Counted from the stretch's first letter, positions 1 to 8,843 are shown. The stretch: 28,150 nt of DNA from Chitinophagaceae bacterium (GCA_016720745.1 JADKKA010000010.1:1-28150), one strand, 5' to 3'. Translations and numbers: made by a program. Notes: generated from the letters alone by a model not told the origin.

Positions 1-130
1 CGGATCCCAAAGGGCAGGCGGCCGGGGAGCTCCTTATCAAGTTCGGGGGCCCCCCTCCCCGCAACCATTTCATTCACAACTGTTTCATTTCCCGCCTATT
101 TCCTATCTTCCCTTTCAAATTCTGCTTGCT

Positions 131-1176
131 ATGTTTCAATCTAAAATCGCAGGGATCGGGATGTATGTGCCCGAAAGGGTGATGACCAACCAGGACCTGA
201 TGAAGTATATGGATACCTCCGACGAATGGATCCAGGAAAGAACCGGTATCAAAGAACGCCGCTATGCCCATCGTACCAATGAAACCACTACCACCATGGG
301 CGTGGAAGCGGCCAAAATCGCCATCGAAAGGGCCGGGATCACCCCACAGGATATTGACTTTATCGTGTTCGCCACCCTCTCCCCGATTATTATTTCCGGG
401 TTGCGGGTACTGCTCCAGCGCGCCATGCAAATGAAAAAGTGGGAGCCTGGATGTTCGCAACCAATGCAGCGGCTTTGTATACGCCCTCAGCGTGGCGGAT
501 CAGTTTATCAAGACCGGTATGTATAAGAATATCCTGGTCGTGGGGGCGGAGAAACATTCCTTCGGACTTGATTTCAGCACCCGCGGCCGCAATGTATCCG
601 TGATCTTCGGCGATGGAGCCGGCGCCGTGGTGTTACAACCCACCGAAAACCCAACCAGGGCATCCTCTCCACCCATCTCACAGCGATGGAGCCAATGCCG
701 AAATACTGGCCATGTTATAACCCGGTACCCATGCCAATCACTGGACGGGAGAACATAAACTCGCGGATTTCAAGGACGCCGAAATCGGAGAAATGTTCAT
801 GAGCCATGAAATGATCGATAATGCCCAGAACTTCCCCAATATGGATGGACCGGCGGTGTTTAAAGTAGCCGTGGAGAAATTTCCGCAGGTGATCAGGGAA
901 GCACTGGCAAAAAATAATTTAGAAACCAGCAATCTGAATATGCTGATCCCCCACCAGGCGAATCTGCGGATCAGCCAGTTTGTGCAAAAGAAACTCGGAC
1001 TGAGAGACGATCAGGTGTATAATAATATCATGCAGTACGGGAATACCACCGCCGCCTCCGTGCCGATTGCACTTTGTGAGGCATGGGAGAAGGGATTGGT
1101 GAAGGATGGGGATTTGGTTTGTTTGGCGGCATTTGGGAGTGGGTTTACGTGGGCTAGTGCGTTGTTGAGATGGTGA
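131..1176 (+). pseudogene. fabH: Ketoacyl-ACP synthase III (FabH-like), frameshifted
   Basis: FabH-family enzymes condense acetyl-CoA or another acyl-CoA with malonyl-ACP to start fatty acid synthesis, in the cytoplasm. The N-terminus (KIAGIGMYVPERVMTN, then DTSDEWIQERTGI) is typical. The active-site Cys context NQCSGF is still spelled at about 459-476, the His in IPHQAN at 952-954 and the Asn in QYGNTTAAS near 1040; FGDGAGAVVL is also present. The reading frame breaks several times between about 375 and 450 and again between about 645 and 740. Nearly every break is repaired by restoring one base in a C, G or A run, and the protein on both sides is intact, so I infer sequencing error rather than decay. 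The repaired protein would be about 350 residues, normal for the family. The last stretch ends WASALLRW then TGA. FabH itself and a related KAS III paralogue cannot be told apart here. Confidence 0.85.
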
Positions 1177-1181
1177 GTGAT

Positions 1182-1270
1182 TTACCGCGGAGAACATGAG
1201 ATAGCGGAGTTTGCGCAGAGAGATTTAAACTTCTCTGCGTAATCTCTTTTTCTCATGTTCTCTGCGGTTA
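1182..1270. repeat. Nested inverted repeat (cruciform-type intergenic repeat)
   Basis: The outer arms at 1182-1201 and 1251-1270 match at 18 of 20 positions as an inverted repeat (core GAGAACATGAGA / TCTCATGTTCTC). An inner pair at 1214-1222 and 1232-1240 (GCGCAGAGA / TCTCTGCGT) is also nearly complementary. It lies just after the FabH-like stop codon and could fold in the transcript, but there is no T-tract, so I do not call it a terminator. The words CTCTGCG and ACCGCGGAGAA recur in the other intergenic repeats of this window. Confidence 0.75.
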
Positions 1271-1335
1271 GTCTTACAACTATTCCCCCCTCCCCCTCAT
1301 CTTAAGGATGGCACAATATTTAATACTTTTACCGT

Positions 1336-1752
1336 ATGAAAAAGATCTCCCTGCTGCTCCTGCTTGTTATGACCAGCGCCCTGGGCTTTGCACAGGACAG
1401 CTTTCAGGTAGTTTTGCATAAAAAAATCGTAATGAGCTCCGCCGAATTCAGTGCCGAGAAGAATGTGAAGCTGATCAAATCAAGCGACTGGAAAAAGAAC
1501 GGTAATCTCGAAGTGACTTACAAAGTAGCCAGCCCCAGCGCCCTCTGGTCCTATAAACTGCAGTTCACCGATGAAAAAGGAAATATGCTATTGCAGAAAG
1601 ACAGCAGCTACGCTAAGATCACTACCCAAAGCCTCCGCCAGTTATTCGCCGGGAAAAAACAAATCATCATCAGTATTATGATCGGACCCAAAGACCCCCT
1701 GATGATGGCCCCCGCTAAAATGAAACAACTCGCCACCCTGAAACTGCCATAG
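1336..1752 (+). CDS. Small secreted hypothetical protein
   Basis: A 138-residue protein of unknown function. It begins with a clear signal peptide (MKKISLLLLLVMTSALGFAQ, probable cleavage after FAQ), so the mature ~118-residue chain should be periplasmic or secreted. The rest is rich in beta-prone and Lys/Ser stretches with no Cys in the mature part and no motif I recognise. A near-match to the -7 box (TACTTTTA, around 1324) lies just upstream. The stop TAG is followed after 3 bases by the ATG of the lipid kinase gene, so the two are probably cotranscribed. The frame is intact although both neighbours are broken. Confidence 0.7.
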   Translation: MKKISLLLLLVMTSALGFAQDSFQVVLHKKIVMSSAEFSAEKNVKLIKSSDWKKNGNLEVTYKVASPSALWSYKLQFTDEKGNMLLQKDSSYAKITTQSLRQLFAGKKQIIISIMIGPKDPLMMAPAKMKQLATLKLP

Positions 1753-1755
1753 GGC

Positions 1756-2653
1756 ATGCGGAATATTTGCTACATCATCAACCCCATTGCGGGTACAAGA
1801 GCCAAAAAAGATCTACAGGCTTTTATTGAAACCGCCACCACAAAGGCAGGTATCCCCTTTATGATCCTTCCCTCCGTGGCCGATGGCAATTATGATTTCC
1901 TGCATCCCATCATCAAAGAAAAAAGAATCACCGATGTAGTCGTGGCCGGTGGTGATGGCACCGTGAGCCAAGGTCGTCAACGGATTAATGGAATTGGATG
2001 TCAATATTGGGATCATCCCCTGTGGCTCGGGGAACGGACTGGCCTACACCGCCGGTATTCCAAAAGACCCGGCCAAGGCATTGAAGATTGTCTTCGCCGG
2101 TCGATCTGCAAAGACCGATGGCTTTTACCTGAATGATCATTTCGCCTGTATGCTCTGCGGACTCGGCTTCGATGCGAAAGTGGCGCATGATTTTGCACAG
2201 CAACCAAAGAGAGGATTGTCTACCTATGTAAAACAGGTAGTGCGGAATTTTTTTGGCGCCAAAACATTTCCCTTCGACATCACCGTTGGCGGCAAGACCT
2301 TCTCCACCGATGCCTATTTTATCAGCATCGCCAACAGCAACCAGTTCGGGAATCATTTTACGATTGCACCGGCTGCCAGTCTGAGTGATGGCTTACTTGA
2401 TATCGTGATCGTGACAAAGCAGAATAAACTCAGCATGATCCTGCAAACATTAAAACAGGTGCGTGGTAAAAACAAACTCGTTCCCGAAACGGTGATTGAT
2501 GATACAAAGGCTGTGATCTATTTTCAAACCAACCAGCTGCAGATACAAAACAAAGCCGAAGCTTATTTACATATTGATGGGGATCCTGCGGAAACGTCGA
2601 AGGAGATAAAAGTGCAGGTGCTGGCGAACTGTTTTAAATTGTTGCAGCCGTAG
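1756..2653 (+). pseudogene. YegS/diacylglycerol kinase-family lipid kinase, one frameshift
   Basis: Proteins of this family (DAGK catalytic domain) phosphorylate diacylglycerol or related lipids with ATP at the membrane. The N-terminal part (ICYIINPIAGTRAKKDL) carries the nucleotide-binding start and then VVVAGGDGTVSQ with the GGDGT signature. After about position 1970 the protein continues in another frame with the second conserved block IPCGSGNGLA, then FDAKVAHDF and a typical C-terminal beta domain ending QVLANCFKLLQP. Removing one A near 1969 (CAAGGTC to CAGGTC) joins the frames into one protein of about 298 residues, the usual length. I infer a sequencing or assembly error. Whether the substrate is diacylglycerol, a sphingoid base or undecaprenol cannot be read. 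Confidence 0.85.
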
Positions 2654-2689
2654 TAGTACTTGTGTTAGGGATTTTGATTTTGCTTCGCA

Positions 2690-2945
2690 AAATAAATAGG
2701 AACGCGGATGACGCGGATTGAGCGGATTTAAGCGGATTTTTGCGTCCTTAGCGCCCTGGCGGAAATATTCACCGCGGAGCAAGCGCAAAGAGCAGAGATC
2801 TCGCAGAGATAGAAACCCGCGATTTAACCGCGAAGCCGCCGCATGACGCAAAGGGACGCAAAGATTTCTTGATCTCTCTGTGTGGTGTCTTTGTGGAAAG
2901 CTCAAGCGAAGACGCAAAGGCGCTAAGGGACGCTAAGATATCTTG
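2690..2945. repeat. Intergenic repeat mosaic (CGCAAAG / CTCTGCG type)
   Basis: This gap between convergent genes holds no convincing gene. It is built of recurring short words: GCGGAT repeated several times near 2704-2735, ACCGCGGAGCAAGCG, GACGCAAAGG, GCGCTAAGG and CGCAAAGA. The same vocabulary appears at 1182-1270, 7663-7815 and 23095-23440. It looks like diverged copies of an abundant palindromic intergenic repeat of this genome. Confidence 0.6.
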
Positions 2946-2949
2946 CACT

Positions 2950-5223
2950 TTAAAATCCCGGTAAAATAAAAACAGGCTTCACCGGATCCTTTACCGGCTG
3001 CCGGTTAAAGATATCCAGCACTTTTTGAAAGCATTGCTGATAGCCGGCCATATGAATGGAAGAGATGATATCGTTCTGCTCCCGCTTGGTGAGATGGAAA
3101 TTCAATGCGGCTTTATTTTCTTCCTTATCTGTTGCATACTGAAAGACTACTTTATGCATTTTGACACCGCTGTAATTAGCATAAAAACTCAGCAATTCAT
3201 TCTGCGAGTATTCCATCATCTTGAACCAGTTATGCTGCAGCAGTAAAAAAGGCTTGGTGGCATGTGCCCCGATATTGTCCGACACATAAGGATGTTCCCA
3301 TCCACCGGAGGCCCGGTCCTTGATCTGAATAATTAATACCCCGCTGGTGTTCTCGCGGATCCACTGATCCATGGTCATTAAAAAACGCATGCTGGATTCT
3401 TCCCCGTAATTATCTCTTAAGCCTGCATCCATCACATCGATTACCGGATTAGAGGGCAACCATACATTGGGTAATACCACCGGGAAAGTGGCATTCATCC
3501 GGAGGGCAGATAAGATCCGGAGATTATAGGGATCCTGCTTTTCAAAGAAGCTCGTGAAATCAATTGCATCCGGGTCCGCAAAAGGAATCCTTGTGGTATC
3601 CCTGGGTACCTGCATCATGAATCGCACGGGTTGGGTGGAAATGATCATCTTCCGGCCATCCCGACTGATCACCGAATTAAAAAAGATCAGCGGAGCATTG
3701 GCTGCTTTTTCATCGGCCACATAATCCCGCAGCTGTTTATTCAAAAAGCCTCTGGTATTGCTGTTCAGTTTTTGTTCGAATGCATAACCACGATCCTTTA
3801 CATACCGATAAGGTCCCACATTGAATTTCTGTGCCGGTGCAATCAGGTCGCGGGCGAAAAAAGAAGTAAAGACCGGATTCAGCAGGTCACCGGCAATATC
3901 ATCAATGTATTGTTTGTTCTGCAGGTTGATATTTTCTCCCTTCATTTTCCGGAGATAGAGCTCGCGGAAATAAGCCGCCCCGATCATGCCACCCGAAGCA
4001 CCATTGATGAGGAAGGTTTTTTTCATCAGGGCACCCTTACTCAGACTATCAAGCTCCTGCAATACCGCCATGGTAAATGTGGCACTGCGGTGACCGCCAC
4101 CACTGGTATTGATGATCACCAGCAATGGTTTCTCCGTTCCCTGTTTGGCCTTCCAGGTATTGAGGATACTGCTCATGTTTTTGCGGTCGGCTTCCACATT
4201 GGCCGGACTGCATAACGCTAACATATTTTCCCGGGTATAGGCAGGACGATCAGCCAGGTTGGTATAATTGAGTCCGTAGGCTTTATTGCGCGGATCAATC
4301 AGATCCAGTTTATAAAACAGGTTCAGCAATAAAATCACGGCCAGCAGGTAGGGAATGCTCCAGCTTTGCAGGAAATAAGTGATGGCAGCGGCTACCCCAA
4401 TCAGCACCGAAAAAAAGACAGTAATACTGGCAGCGGCGGGTAACTGGAAAAAAGGATTATCCAATAAGAATCCAATCATCAGCAGGAATAAAAATGCCAC
4501 AAAGACGGAGATGATGGCTGCGAAATGATGTCGTTTAAAAATAGAGCCGATAAAATCATCAGTATAATGAGATACATCCCGCACTTTGCGCAGGCGCAGC
4601 GGTGATTCAAAATACCATTCCACTTTCATCAATGGCATACCATGATAAATTTCCTTCACGGTTCCCATATGAGTGATATAGGATTGCGGATTACTGATCA
4701 CGGGCATCATCCTTCGGAGAATCGACCGATCGGCCCGGAAAAAATAAATAAAGGAAGCAGCCAGGATAAAGATCAGTCCGCTTAAAAAGCCCCCGCTCAG
4801 GAATAAAATTTCGGTGACCGGAATCAGTTCGCGGTAATGATCGAAATGATAGGCCTTGAAAAAATACAGGAAGAGAAATACAAGCGGAATAATGGAATTA
4901 TTGATACAGTATTTTAAAAAAGGATTGCTGGTAGCCGCCAGAAAACGAAACTGTTTGCTGAACAACACGAAAGTGGCAATATTCCAGCTCATGATAAACA
5001 TTCCGATAGAAGCCCCTACGATGGCAGCACTGAGGGAGTTCACATTACCCAGGTATTCCGGTGCCAGGTACAATGAATCCGCCCCGAATGTCTTCATGAA
5101 GGAACCACTGATGGTGCTGAAAAGAATGACCCAGAACAGCAAGAGCACCTGGTACTTGCGCAGGTGCAGGAATACCAGTTGTATGGGGAAGGAGTAAATA
5201 AATCCTTTCAGCCAGGTTTTCAT
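2950..5223 (-). CDS. Membrane-anchored patatin-like phospholipase
   Basis: A 757-residue protein in two halves. The first ~320 residues hold about seven hydrophobic segments (for example LLLFWVILFSTISG, GMFIMSWNIATFVLF, LIFILAASFIYFF, ISVFVAFLFLLMIGFLL). The second half is a patatin-type lipase: oxyanion loop GGGHR near residue 374, nucleophile elbow GASGG near residue 410 and catalytic Asp in DAG near residue 599. Patatin enzymes use a Ser-Asp dyad to cleave acyl esters of phospholipids. The topology suggests the lipase works at the inner membrane; which face is not clear. ATG at 5223 gives a Lys-containing N-terminus before the first membrane segment. It stands alone, bounded on both sides by repeat-rich gaps. 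Substrate unknown. Confidence 0.85.
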   Translation of the reverse strand: MKTWLKGFIYSFPIQLVFLHLRKYQVLLLFWVILFSTISGSFMKTFGADSLYLAPEYLGNVNSLSAAIVGASIGMFIMSWNIATFVLFSKQFRFLAATSNPFLKYCINNSIIPLVFLFLYFFKAYHFDHYRELIPVTEILFLSGGFLSGLIFILAASFIYFFRADRSILRRMMPVISNPQSYITHMGTVKEIYHGMPLMKVEWYFESPLRLRKVRDVSHYTDDFIGSIFKRHHFAAIISVFVAFLFLLMIGFLLDNPFFQLPAAASITVFFSVLIGVAAAITYFLQSWSIPYLLAVILLLNLFYKLDLIDPRNKAYGLNYTNLADRPAYTRENMLALCSPANVEADRKNMSSILNTWKAKQGTEKPLLVIINTSGGGHRSATFTMAVLQELDSLSKGALMKKTFLINGASGGMIGAAYFRELYLRKMKGENINLQNKQYIDDIAGDLLNPVFTSFFARDLIAPAQKFNVGPYRYVKDRGYAFEQKLNSNTRGFLNKQLRDYVADEKAANAPLIFFNSVISRDGRKMIISTQPVRFMMQVPRDTTRIPFADPDAIDFTSFFEKQDPYNLRILSALRMNATFPVVLPNVWLPSNPVIDVMDAGLRDNYGEESSMRFLMTMDQWIRENTSGVLIIQIKDRASGGWEHPYVSDNIGAHATKPFLLLQHNWFKMMEYSQNELLSFYANYSGVKMHKVVFQYATDKEENKAALNFHLTKREQNDIISSIHMAGYQQCFQKVLDIFNRQPVKDPVKPVFILPGF

Positions 5224-5494
5224 GAGAAGGTTTGTTGTTAGCTAAATATAGGAATTAATGGGGGAAGGGAGGGAGGAAAAATACAAGAAACAAGATACAA
5301 GAAACAAAAAGAAACAAGATTTAAGATACAAAAACAAATAAAGAACAGCCAAAAAACAAATTAAAAGGCGTTGTTGGGGTCATGTGCTATTAATGCTCTC
5401 GCCTTTAACAAATACATAAAAAAGCCATTCTTGTAACTGTAAGGCCCAAACAAAAGACTCATTCAAAATTTAAAATATAAAATTCAAAATAAAA
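5224..5494. other. AT-rich intergenic region with direct and inverted repeats
   Basis: I see no gene here. The word TACAAGAAACAAGA is repeated near 5282-5330 in slipped direct copies. An inverted repeat follows: TTAAAAGGCG at 5361-5370 against CGCCTTTAA at 5400-5408. Near 5463-5490 there is a run of ATTCAAAAT/TTTAAAAT words. A near-match to the Bacteroidota -7 box (TATATTTA, minus strand, around 5243-5250) may serve the patatin gene. Confidence 0.5.
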
Positions 5495-6577
5495 CTAAAC
5501 AGCCCTCCCCTCTTCCTTTCCAGAACGAACAAAATAATAAACCGCCACCATCGCCAGCAGTAAAAACATCGCCACCAGCTGATGCAGCTGCGCCATCCAT
5601 TCAAAGATGCCCCATTGATTGGGAACGATTTTTAAGCTGTTTAAAACAGATAAGACACCTAGTACAACTTGTAGCAATACCAGGATAGCAGGTAAGAATT
5701 TAATAGCGGATAATAATTTGCCCGTTTGCATTTTCAGGAGGCGCCAGCTAAAATAAAGCACCATGAAAAGTAAGAGGTAGGCCAGTCCGCGGTGAATAAA
5801 ATGAATCGTGATCCGGTTATCAATCAGGTTGAGTATGCCTTCTTCAGATCGCATCATATTCGGCGGAATGATCTCGCCATTGATATCGGGCCAGGTGGGG
5901 GCGGCGGTGGCGGCTTTATGTCCTGCCATTAAGGCCCCGTAAATAAATTGCAGTACCAGCACCGATAAAGAAGCAATGATCCATTTGGCAATGCCTTTAT
6001 TGGATTGTCGTTGTGATGGCGGTACCAATAGCGTCAATGCAAACCAGAAAGTATAACAGAGCAAACCCATCGCAAAAATAAAATGCAGGGCCAGTCTGGT
6101 TGGCTTTACATAAATCGCATCACCGGTTAAGCCACTCGCCACCATGATCCAGCCCACGGCTCCCTGCAAGGCACCGAGTAAAAAAAGAATGATCATCGGC
6201 TTCACCATCGAAGGCCGGAATCTTTTCTGCACTAAAAAAATCACAAAGGGGATCAGGAATACCACACCGATTAAGCGGGCCCAGAAACGATGAAACCATT
6301 CCCAGAAAAAAATGAATTTGAAATCGGGTAAAGTGAAGTCCGCATTGAGCAGACTAAACTGCGGGGTTTGTTTGTATTTTTCAAACTCGGCGATCCAGGC
6401 CGATTCAGTCAGGGGAGGCAGGGTACCGGTCATTACATTCCATTCGGTAATGGATAATCCCGAACCCGTTAGCCGGGTGATGCCGCCCAGCAGGATCTGG
6501 ACAATGATCATTCCCACACCGATCATCAGCCAGATGGCTACCGGTTTAGAAGAAGGTTTCGTCAGCTCATTTCCCAT
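5495..6577 (-). CDS. ctaA: Heme A synthase (COX15/CtaA family)
   Basis: Heme A synthase oxidises the C8 methyl of heme O to a formyl group, supplying heme A to aa3-type cytochrome oxidase in the inner membrane. The 360-residue protein has about eight membrane segments and the family signature GGITRLTGSGLSITEW at residues 31-46. Four conserved His fit the heme ligands and active site: H96 (WFHRFW), H165 (ALHF), H262 (IHRGLAY) and H332 (QLHQLV). Length and layout match the longer COX15-type (alphaproteobacterial/mitochondrial-like) branch found in Bacteroidota. The gene is divergent from rnhB, and a TACCTTTG box ends only 7 bases before its ATG, implying a very short leader. No oxidase subunit genes are nearby. 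Confidence 0.93.
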   Translation of the reverse strand: MGNELTKPSSKPVAIWLMIGVGMIIVQILLGGITRLTGSGLSITEWNVMTGTLPPLTESAWIAEFEKYKQTPQFSLLNADFTLPDFKFIFFWEWFHRFWARLIGVVFLIPFVIFLVQKRFRPSMVKPMIILFLLGALQGAVGWIMVASGLTGDAIYVKPTRLALHFIFAMGLLCYTFWFALTLLVPPSQRQSNKGIAKWIIASLSVLVLQFIYGALMAGHKAATAAPTWPDINGEIIPPNMMRSEEGILNLIDNRITIHFIHRGLAYLLLFMVLYFSWRLLKMQTGKLLSAIKFLPAILVLLQVVLGVLSVLNSLKIVPNQWGIFEWMAQLHQLVAMFLLLAMVAVYYFVRSGKEEGRAV

Positions 6578-6584
6578 CGCGCCG

Positions 6585-6592
6585 CAAAGGTA
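6585..6592 (-). promoter_or_regulatory. Bacteroidota -7 box of the heme A synthase gene
   Basis: TACCTTTG on the minus strand matches TAnnTTTG. A TTG lies 17 bases upstream as a possible -33 element. The ATG is at 6577, so transcription would start almost at the start codon (a nearly leaderless message). Confidence 0.6.
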
Positions 6593-6613
6593 GAACCGAA
6601 TAGCGGGAGCAAA

Positions 6614-6621
6614 TAATTTTG
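6614..6621 (+). promoter_or_regulatory. Bacteroidota -7 box of rnhB
   Basis: TAATTTTG matches TAnnTTTG and ends 13 bases before the rnhB ATG at 6635, giving an expected leader below 10 bases. No clear -33 element is seen. Confidence 0.5.
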
Positions 6622-6634
6622 TTGAGGCAAATTC

Positions 6635-7249
6635 ATGAAATTGCAGGCGGATGCTAAAAACCCTTTTACCAGGGAAAAATTAATCGAGGCCGGTTGTGAT
6701 GAGGCGGGGCGTGGTTGTCTGGCCGGACCGGTCTTTGCCGCCGCCGTGATCCTGCCCCGGAATTTTTCGCATCCCCTGCTCAATGATTCCAAACAGGTAA
6801 CGGAAAAAAACAGGAATCATCTGCGGGAAGTGATTGAAACATCGGCACTGGCCTATGCCGTGGCCAGTGTATCGAGTCAGGAAATTGATCAGATCAATAT
6901 TTTAAAAGCTTCTTTTAAAGCCATGCACCTGGCCCTGGATGGATTGAAAAAAAAACCGGGTCTTTTATTAATTGATGGCAATCGCTTTATTCCCTATAAA
7001 AAAATCCCGCATCAGTGTATCATCAAAGGCGATGCGACCTACCGCAATATTGCTGCGGCCAGTATACTGGCCAAGACCTACCGGGATGAGTATATGCTGA
7101 ACCTGCATGCCGAATTTCCTGATTATGGCTGGGACCGCAACAAAGGTTATGGCACGCTGCTTCACCGGGAAGCCATTCGGCAACATGGCATGACGGATCA
7201 TCACCGCAAATCATTCAGCATGGGACCGGTACAGGTTTCTCTTTTCTGA
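6635..7249 (+). CDS. rnhB: Ribonuclease HII
   Basis: RNase HII cuts the RNA strand of RNA-DNA hybrids and starts removal of single ribonucleotides in DNA, using metal ions held by acidic residues. The 204-residue protein has the family core: CDEAGRGCLAGPV (D22, E23), LLIDGNRF (D114), then KGDATYRNIAAASILAKTYRDE with D133 and D151, and the C-terminal block YGWDRNKGYGT ... HREAIRQHGMTDHHRKSF. Length is normal. The ATG at 6635 follows the -7 box closely. It is divergent from the heme A synthase gene with 57 bases between start codons. No terminator is evident before the next gene. Confidence 0.95.
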   Translation: MKLQADAKNPFTREKLIEAGCDEAGRGCLAGPVFAAAVILPRNFSHPLLNDSKQVTEKNRNHLREVIETSALAYAVASVSSQEIDQINILKASFKAMHLALDGLKKKPGLLLIDGNRFIPYKKIPHQCIIKGDATYRNIAAASILAKTYRDEYMLNLHAEFPDYGWDRNKGYGTLLHREAIRQHGMTDHHRKSFSMGPVQVSLF

Positions 7250-7308
7250 TTCTTTTCTTTATTAAACCCGGGCAACGCTTTCCGGTCATATAGCCGTAAA
7301 AGATACCG

Positions 7309-7590
7309 TTGACAAAATTTGTATCCATACCGCTGTTGTTCCTGTTGCTCTCGCTAACAGCTTTCTCCCAACGAAACGGGAGAATACTCAGCACCCGAAC
7401 AGCCACGATCAGTACCTGGGAGCGTTTGCAGTTGCAGCGAAATGTATTGCAGTTAAGAACCACAGTAAGACGGGCCGAACGTGATGGGGTGATGACGACC
7501 CGTGAAAAGAGAAGGATCCGGCAGTTAAAAGCAAAAACCCGGAGGGATGCGATCCGTTTCAGGTATCAGCAAAGGGGAAGAATGATTTAA
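7309..7590 (+). CDS. Small basic secreted hypothetical protein (TTG start)
   Basis: A 93-residue protein with a signal peptide (MTKFVSIPLLFLLLSLTAFS, cleavage probably near FSQ) and a strongly basic, Arg-rich mature part that looks helical (LQLRTTVRRAERDGVMTTREKRRIRQLKAKTRRD). No known domain is recognised. The only start that keeps the signal peptide is TTG at 7309, since an in-frame stop lies just upstream at 7297-7299. It follows rnhB by 59 bases and is closed by a clear terminator at 7632-7662. The high Arg content may allow nucleic acid or envelope polymer binding, but this is a guess. Confidence 0.6.
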   Translation: MTKFVSIPLLFLLLSLTAFSQRNGRILSTRTATISTWERLQLQRNVLQLRTTVRRAERDGVMTTREKRRIRQLKAKTRRDAIRFRYQQRGRMI

Positions 7591-7631
7591 ACCACCATTA
7601 AGCCTTATAAAGTATTGCCCATGAAACTAGG

Positions 7632-7662
7632 AATACCGCTCCGCAAAGGGCGGTATTTTTTT
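7632..7662 (+). terminator. Intrinsic terminator
   Basis: AATACCGC at 7632-7639 pairs with GCGGTATT at 7650-7657 around a 10-base loop, followed by a run of T to 7662. It closes the rnhB / small secreted protein unit. Confidence 0.8.
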
Positions 7663-7815
7663 CCCACAAAGACACTAAGCACACAAAGGGTGTAAAATGC
7701 AGGATTTCTTCGCGTCTTGGCGCCCCTGCCTGCCGGCAGGCAGGTTCGCGGTTAAATCTCTCCGGTTAAATCTCTGCGAAACCTCCGCTATCTCTGCCCC
7801 TCTGCGGTGAATCTC
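7663..7815. repeat. Intergenic repeat mosaic with a 20-bp perfect palindrome
   Basis: This non-coding stretch carries CACAAAGACACTAAG, GCGGTTAAATCTCTCCGG and TCTCTGCGAAAC words shared with the other repeat gaps. At 7725-7744 there is a perfect 20-bp palindrome, CCTGCCTGCC followed by GGCAGGCAGG. A one-mismatch copy lies at 23365-23384 in a similar context. Confidence 0.7.
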
Positions 7816-7905
7816 TCCCCAAAAACCCCTCATCACCCCCATTTTTTATAATCCTTTTATCATACCGCCCCCCAATAAACCAATCGTTTGTATTTTAACC
7901 GCCCT

Positions 7906-7913
7906 TATCTTTG
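7906..7913 (+). promoter_or_regulatory. Bacteroidota -7 box of the cupin-like gene
   Basis: TATCTTTG matches TAnnTTTG, with TTTG at 7887-7890 upstream (15 bases between, rather short). The ATG is at 7933, giving a leader of roughly 14 bases. Confidence 0.6.
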
Positions 7914-7932
7914 CCGCATCTAACTTCCCCTT

Positions 7933-8820
7933 ATGCAGTTAAAGCCGGTAGCCACCTTTGATACCATTGAACCTGAGGTGTTTAAAAAGGAGTACTATGA
8001 TACCGGTCGCCCCGTGGTCATTAAAAATCTGGCCCATAACTGGCCTGCTTATCAAAAATGGAACTGGGATTATTTCCGGGAACTGGTTGGCCACAAAAAA
8101 GTCCCCCTTTACAATAACGTCAAAAGCGATGCCTATACCCCCATCAACAAGGCCGATGATTACAAAACCTTCGGGGAATACATCGATATGATCAGCAAGG
8201 GTCCGGCCGGCTGGCGGATCTTCCTCTTCAACATTTTTGACCATGCTCCCCAGCTGATCAATGATTTTGAATGGCCCGAGCACCTGGCCAAGGGCTTTAT
8301 CAAGAAATACCCGATGCTGTTTACCGGCGGAGCCGGCAGTATCACGCATATGCATTTCGATATTGATCTCTCCCATATTTTCCATACCCAGTTTGGTGGC
8401 CGCAAGAGAGTGCTGATGTTTCCTTTCACGGAACAGCATAAACTCTACCGCAAACCCTGGGAAGTATTGAGTCTGGCTGATTTCTCCAATTATTATGTAG
8501 AGGGAAATGTTGATTATGAAAAATTCCCTGCACTGAAACTGGCACAGGGACTCGACTTCATCCTGGAACCCGGTGATACTTTATTCATGCCTTCGGGATA
8601 CTGGCACCATATGGAATACCTCGACAGCGGTTTTGCCATGAGTCTTCGTGCCATGCAGCCTTCGCTATCAGGCAAACTCAAAGGAGCCTGGAACCTCTTG
8701 GGTATGCGCAGCATTGATACATTGATGAAAAAGACCGCCCCCAAATGGTGGTATGGCAGAAAAGAGAAACAACTCTATGAGAATGCCCAACGGGTGATGA
8801 ATAGCGCTTCTTTTGCCTGA
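7933..8820 (+). CDS. Cupin_8/JmjC-type Fe(II)/2-oxoglutarate oxygenase
   Basis: A 295-residue protein of the cupin-like (cupin_8, JmjC-related) family, whose characterised members are 2-oxoglutarate-dependent hydroxylases of proteins or small molecules. The N-terminal RPVVIKNLAHNWPAYQKWNWDYF block is typical. The metal triad is visible as H141-x-D143 (THMHFDIDLSHIFHTQF) and H225 (PSGYWHHMEY), with the preceding LEPGDTLFMP cupin turn. The protein is probably cytoplasmic, as there is no signal sequence. It is monocistronic and convergent with the small membrane protein gene. The substrate cannot be predicted. Confidence 0.88.
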   Translation: MQLKPVATFDTIEPEVFKKEYYDTGRPVVIKNLAHNWPAYQKWNWDYFRELVGHKKVPLYNNVKSDAYTPINKADDYKTFGEYIDMISKGPAGWRIFLFNIFDHAPQLINDFEWPEHLAKGFIKKYPMLFTGGAGSITHMHFDIDLSHIFHTQFGGRKRVLMFPFTEQHKLYRKPWEVLSLADFSNYYVEGNVDYEKFPALKLAQGLDFILEPGDTLFMPSGYWHHMEYLDSGFAMSLRAMQPSLSGKLKGAWNLLGMRSIDTLMKKTAPKWWYGRKEKQLYENAQRVMNSASFA

Positions 8821-8821
8821 G

Positions 8822-8843
8822 CTGATCTTGTTTGAATGATCAG
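8822..8843. terminator. Possible bidirectional hairpin between convergent genes
   Basis: CTGATC at 8822-8827 and GATCAG at 8838-8843 form a 6-bp stem with a 10-base loop between the convergent stop codons. There is no T-tract, so termination activity is uncertain. Confidence 0.35.

Noticed and set aside
3631..4215. 194-codon open frame on the plus strand
   Set aside because: It lies wholly inside the patatin-like gene on the other strand and shows no domain or composition of a real protein.
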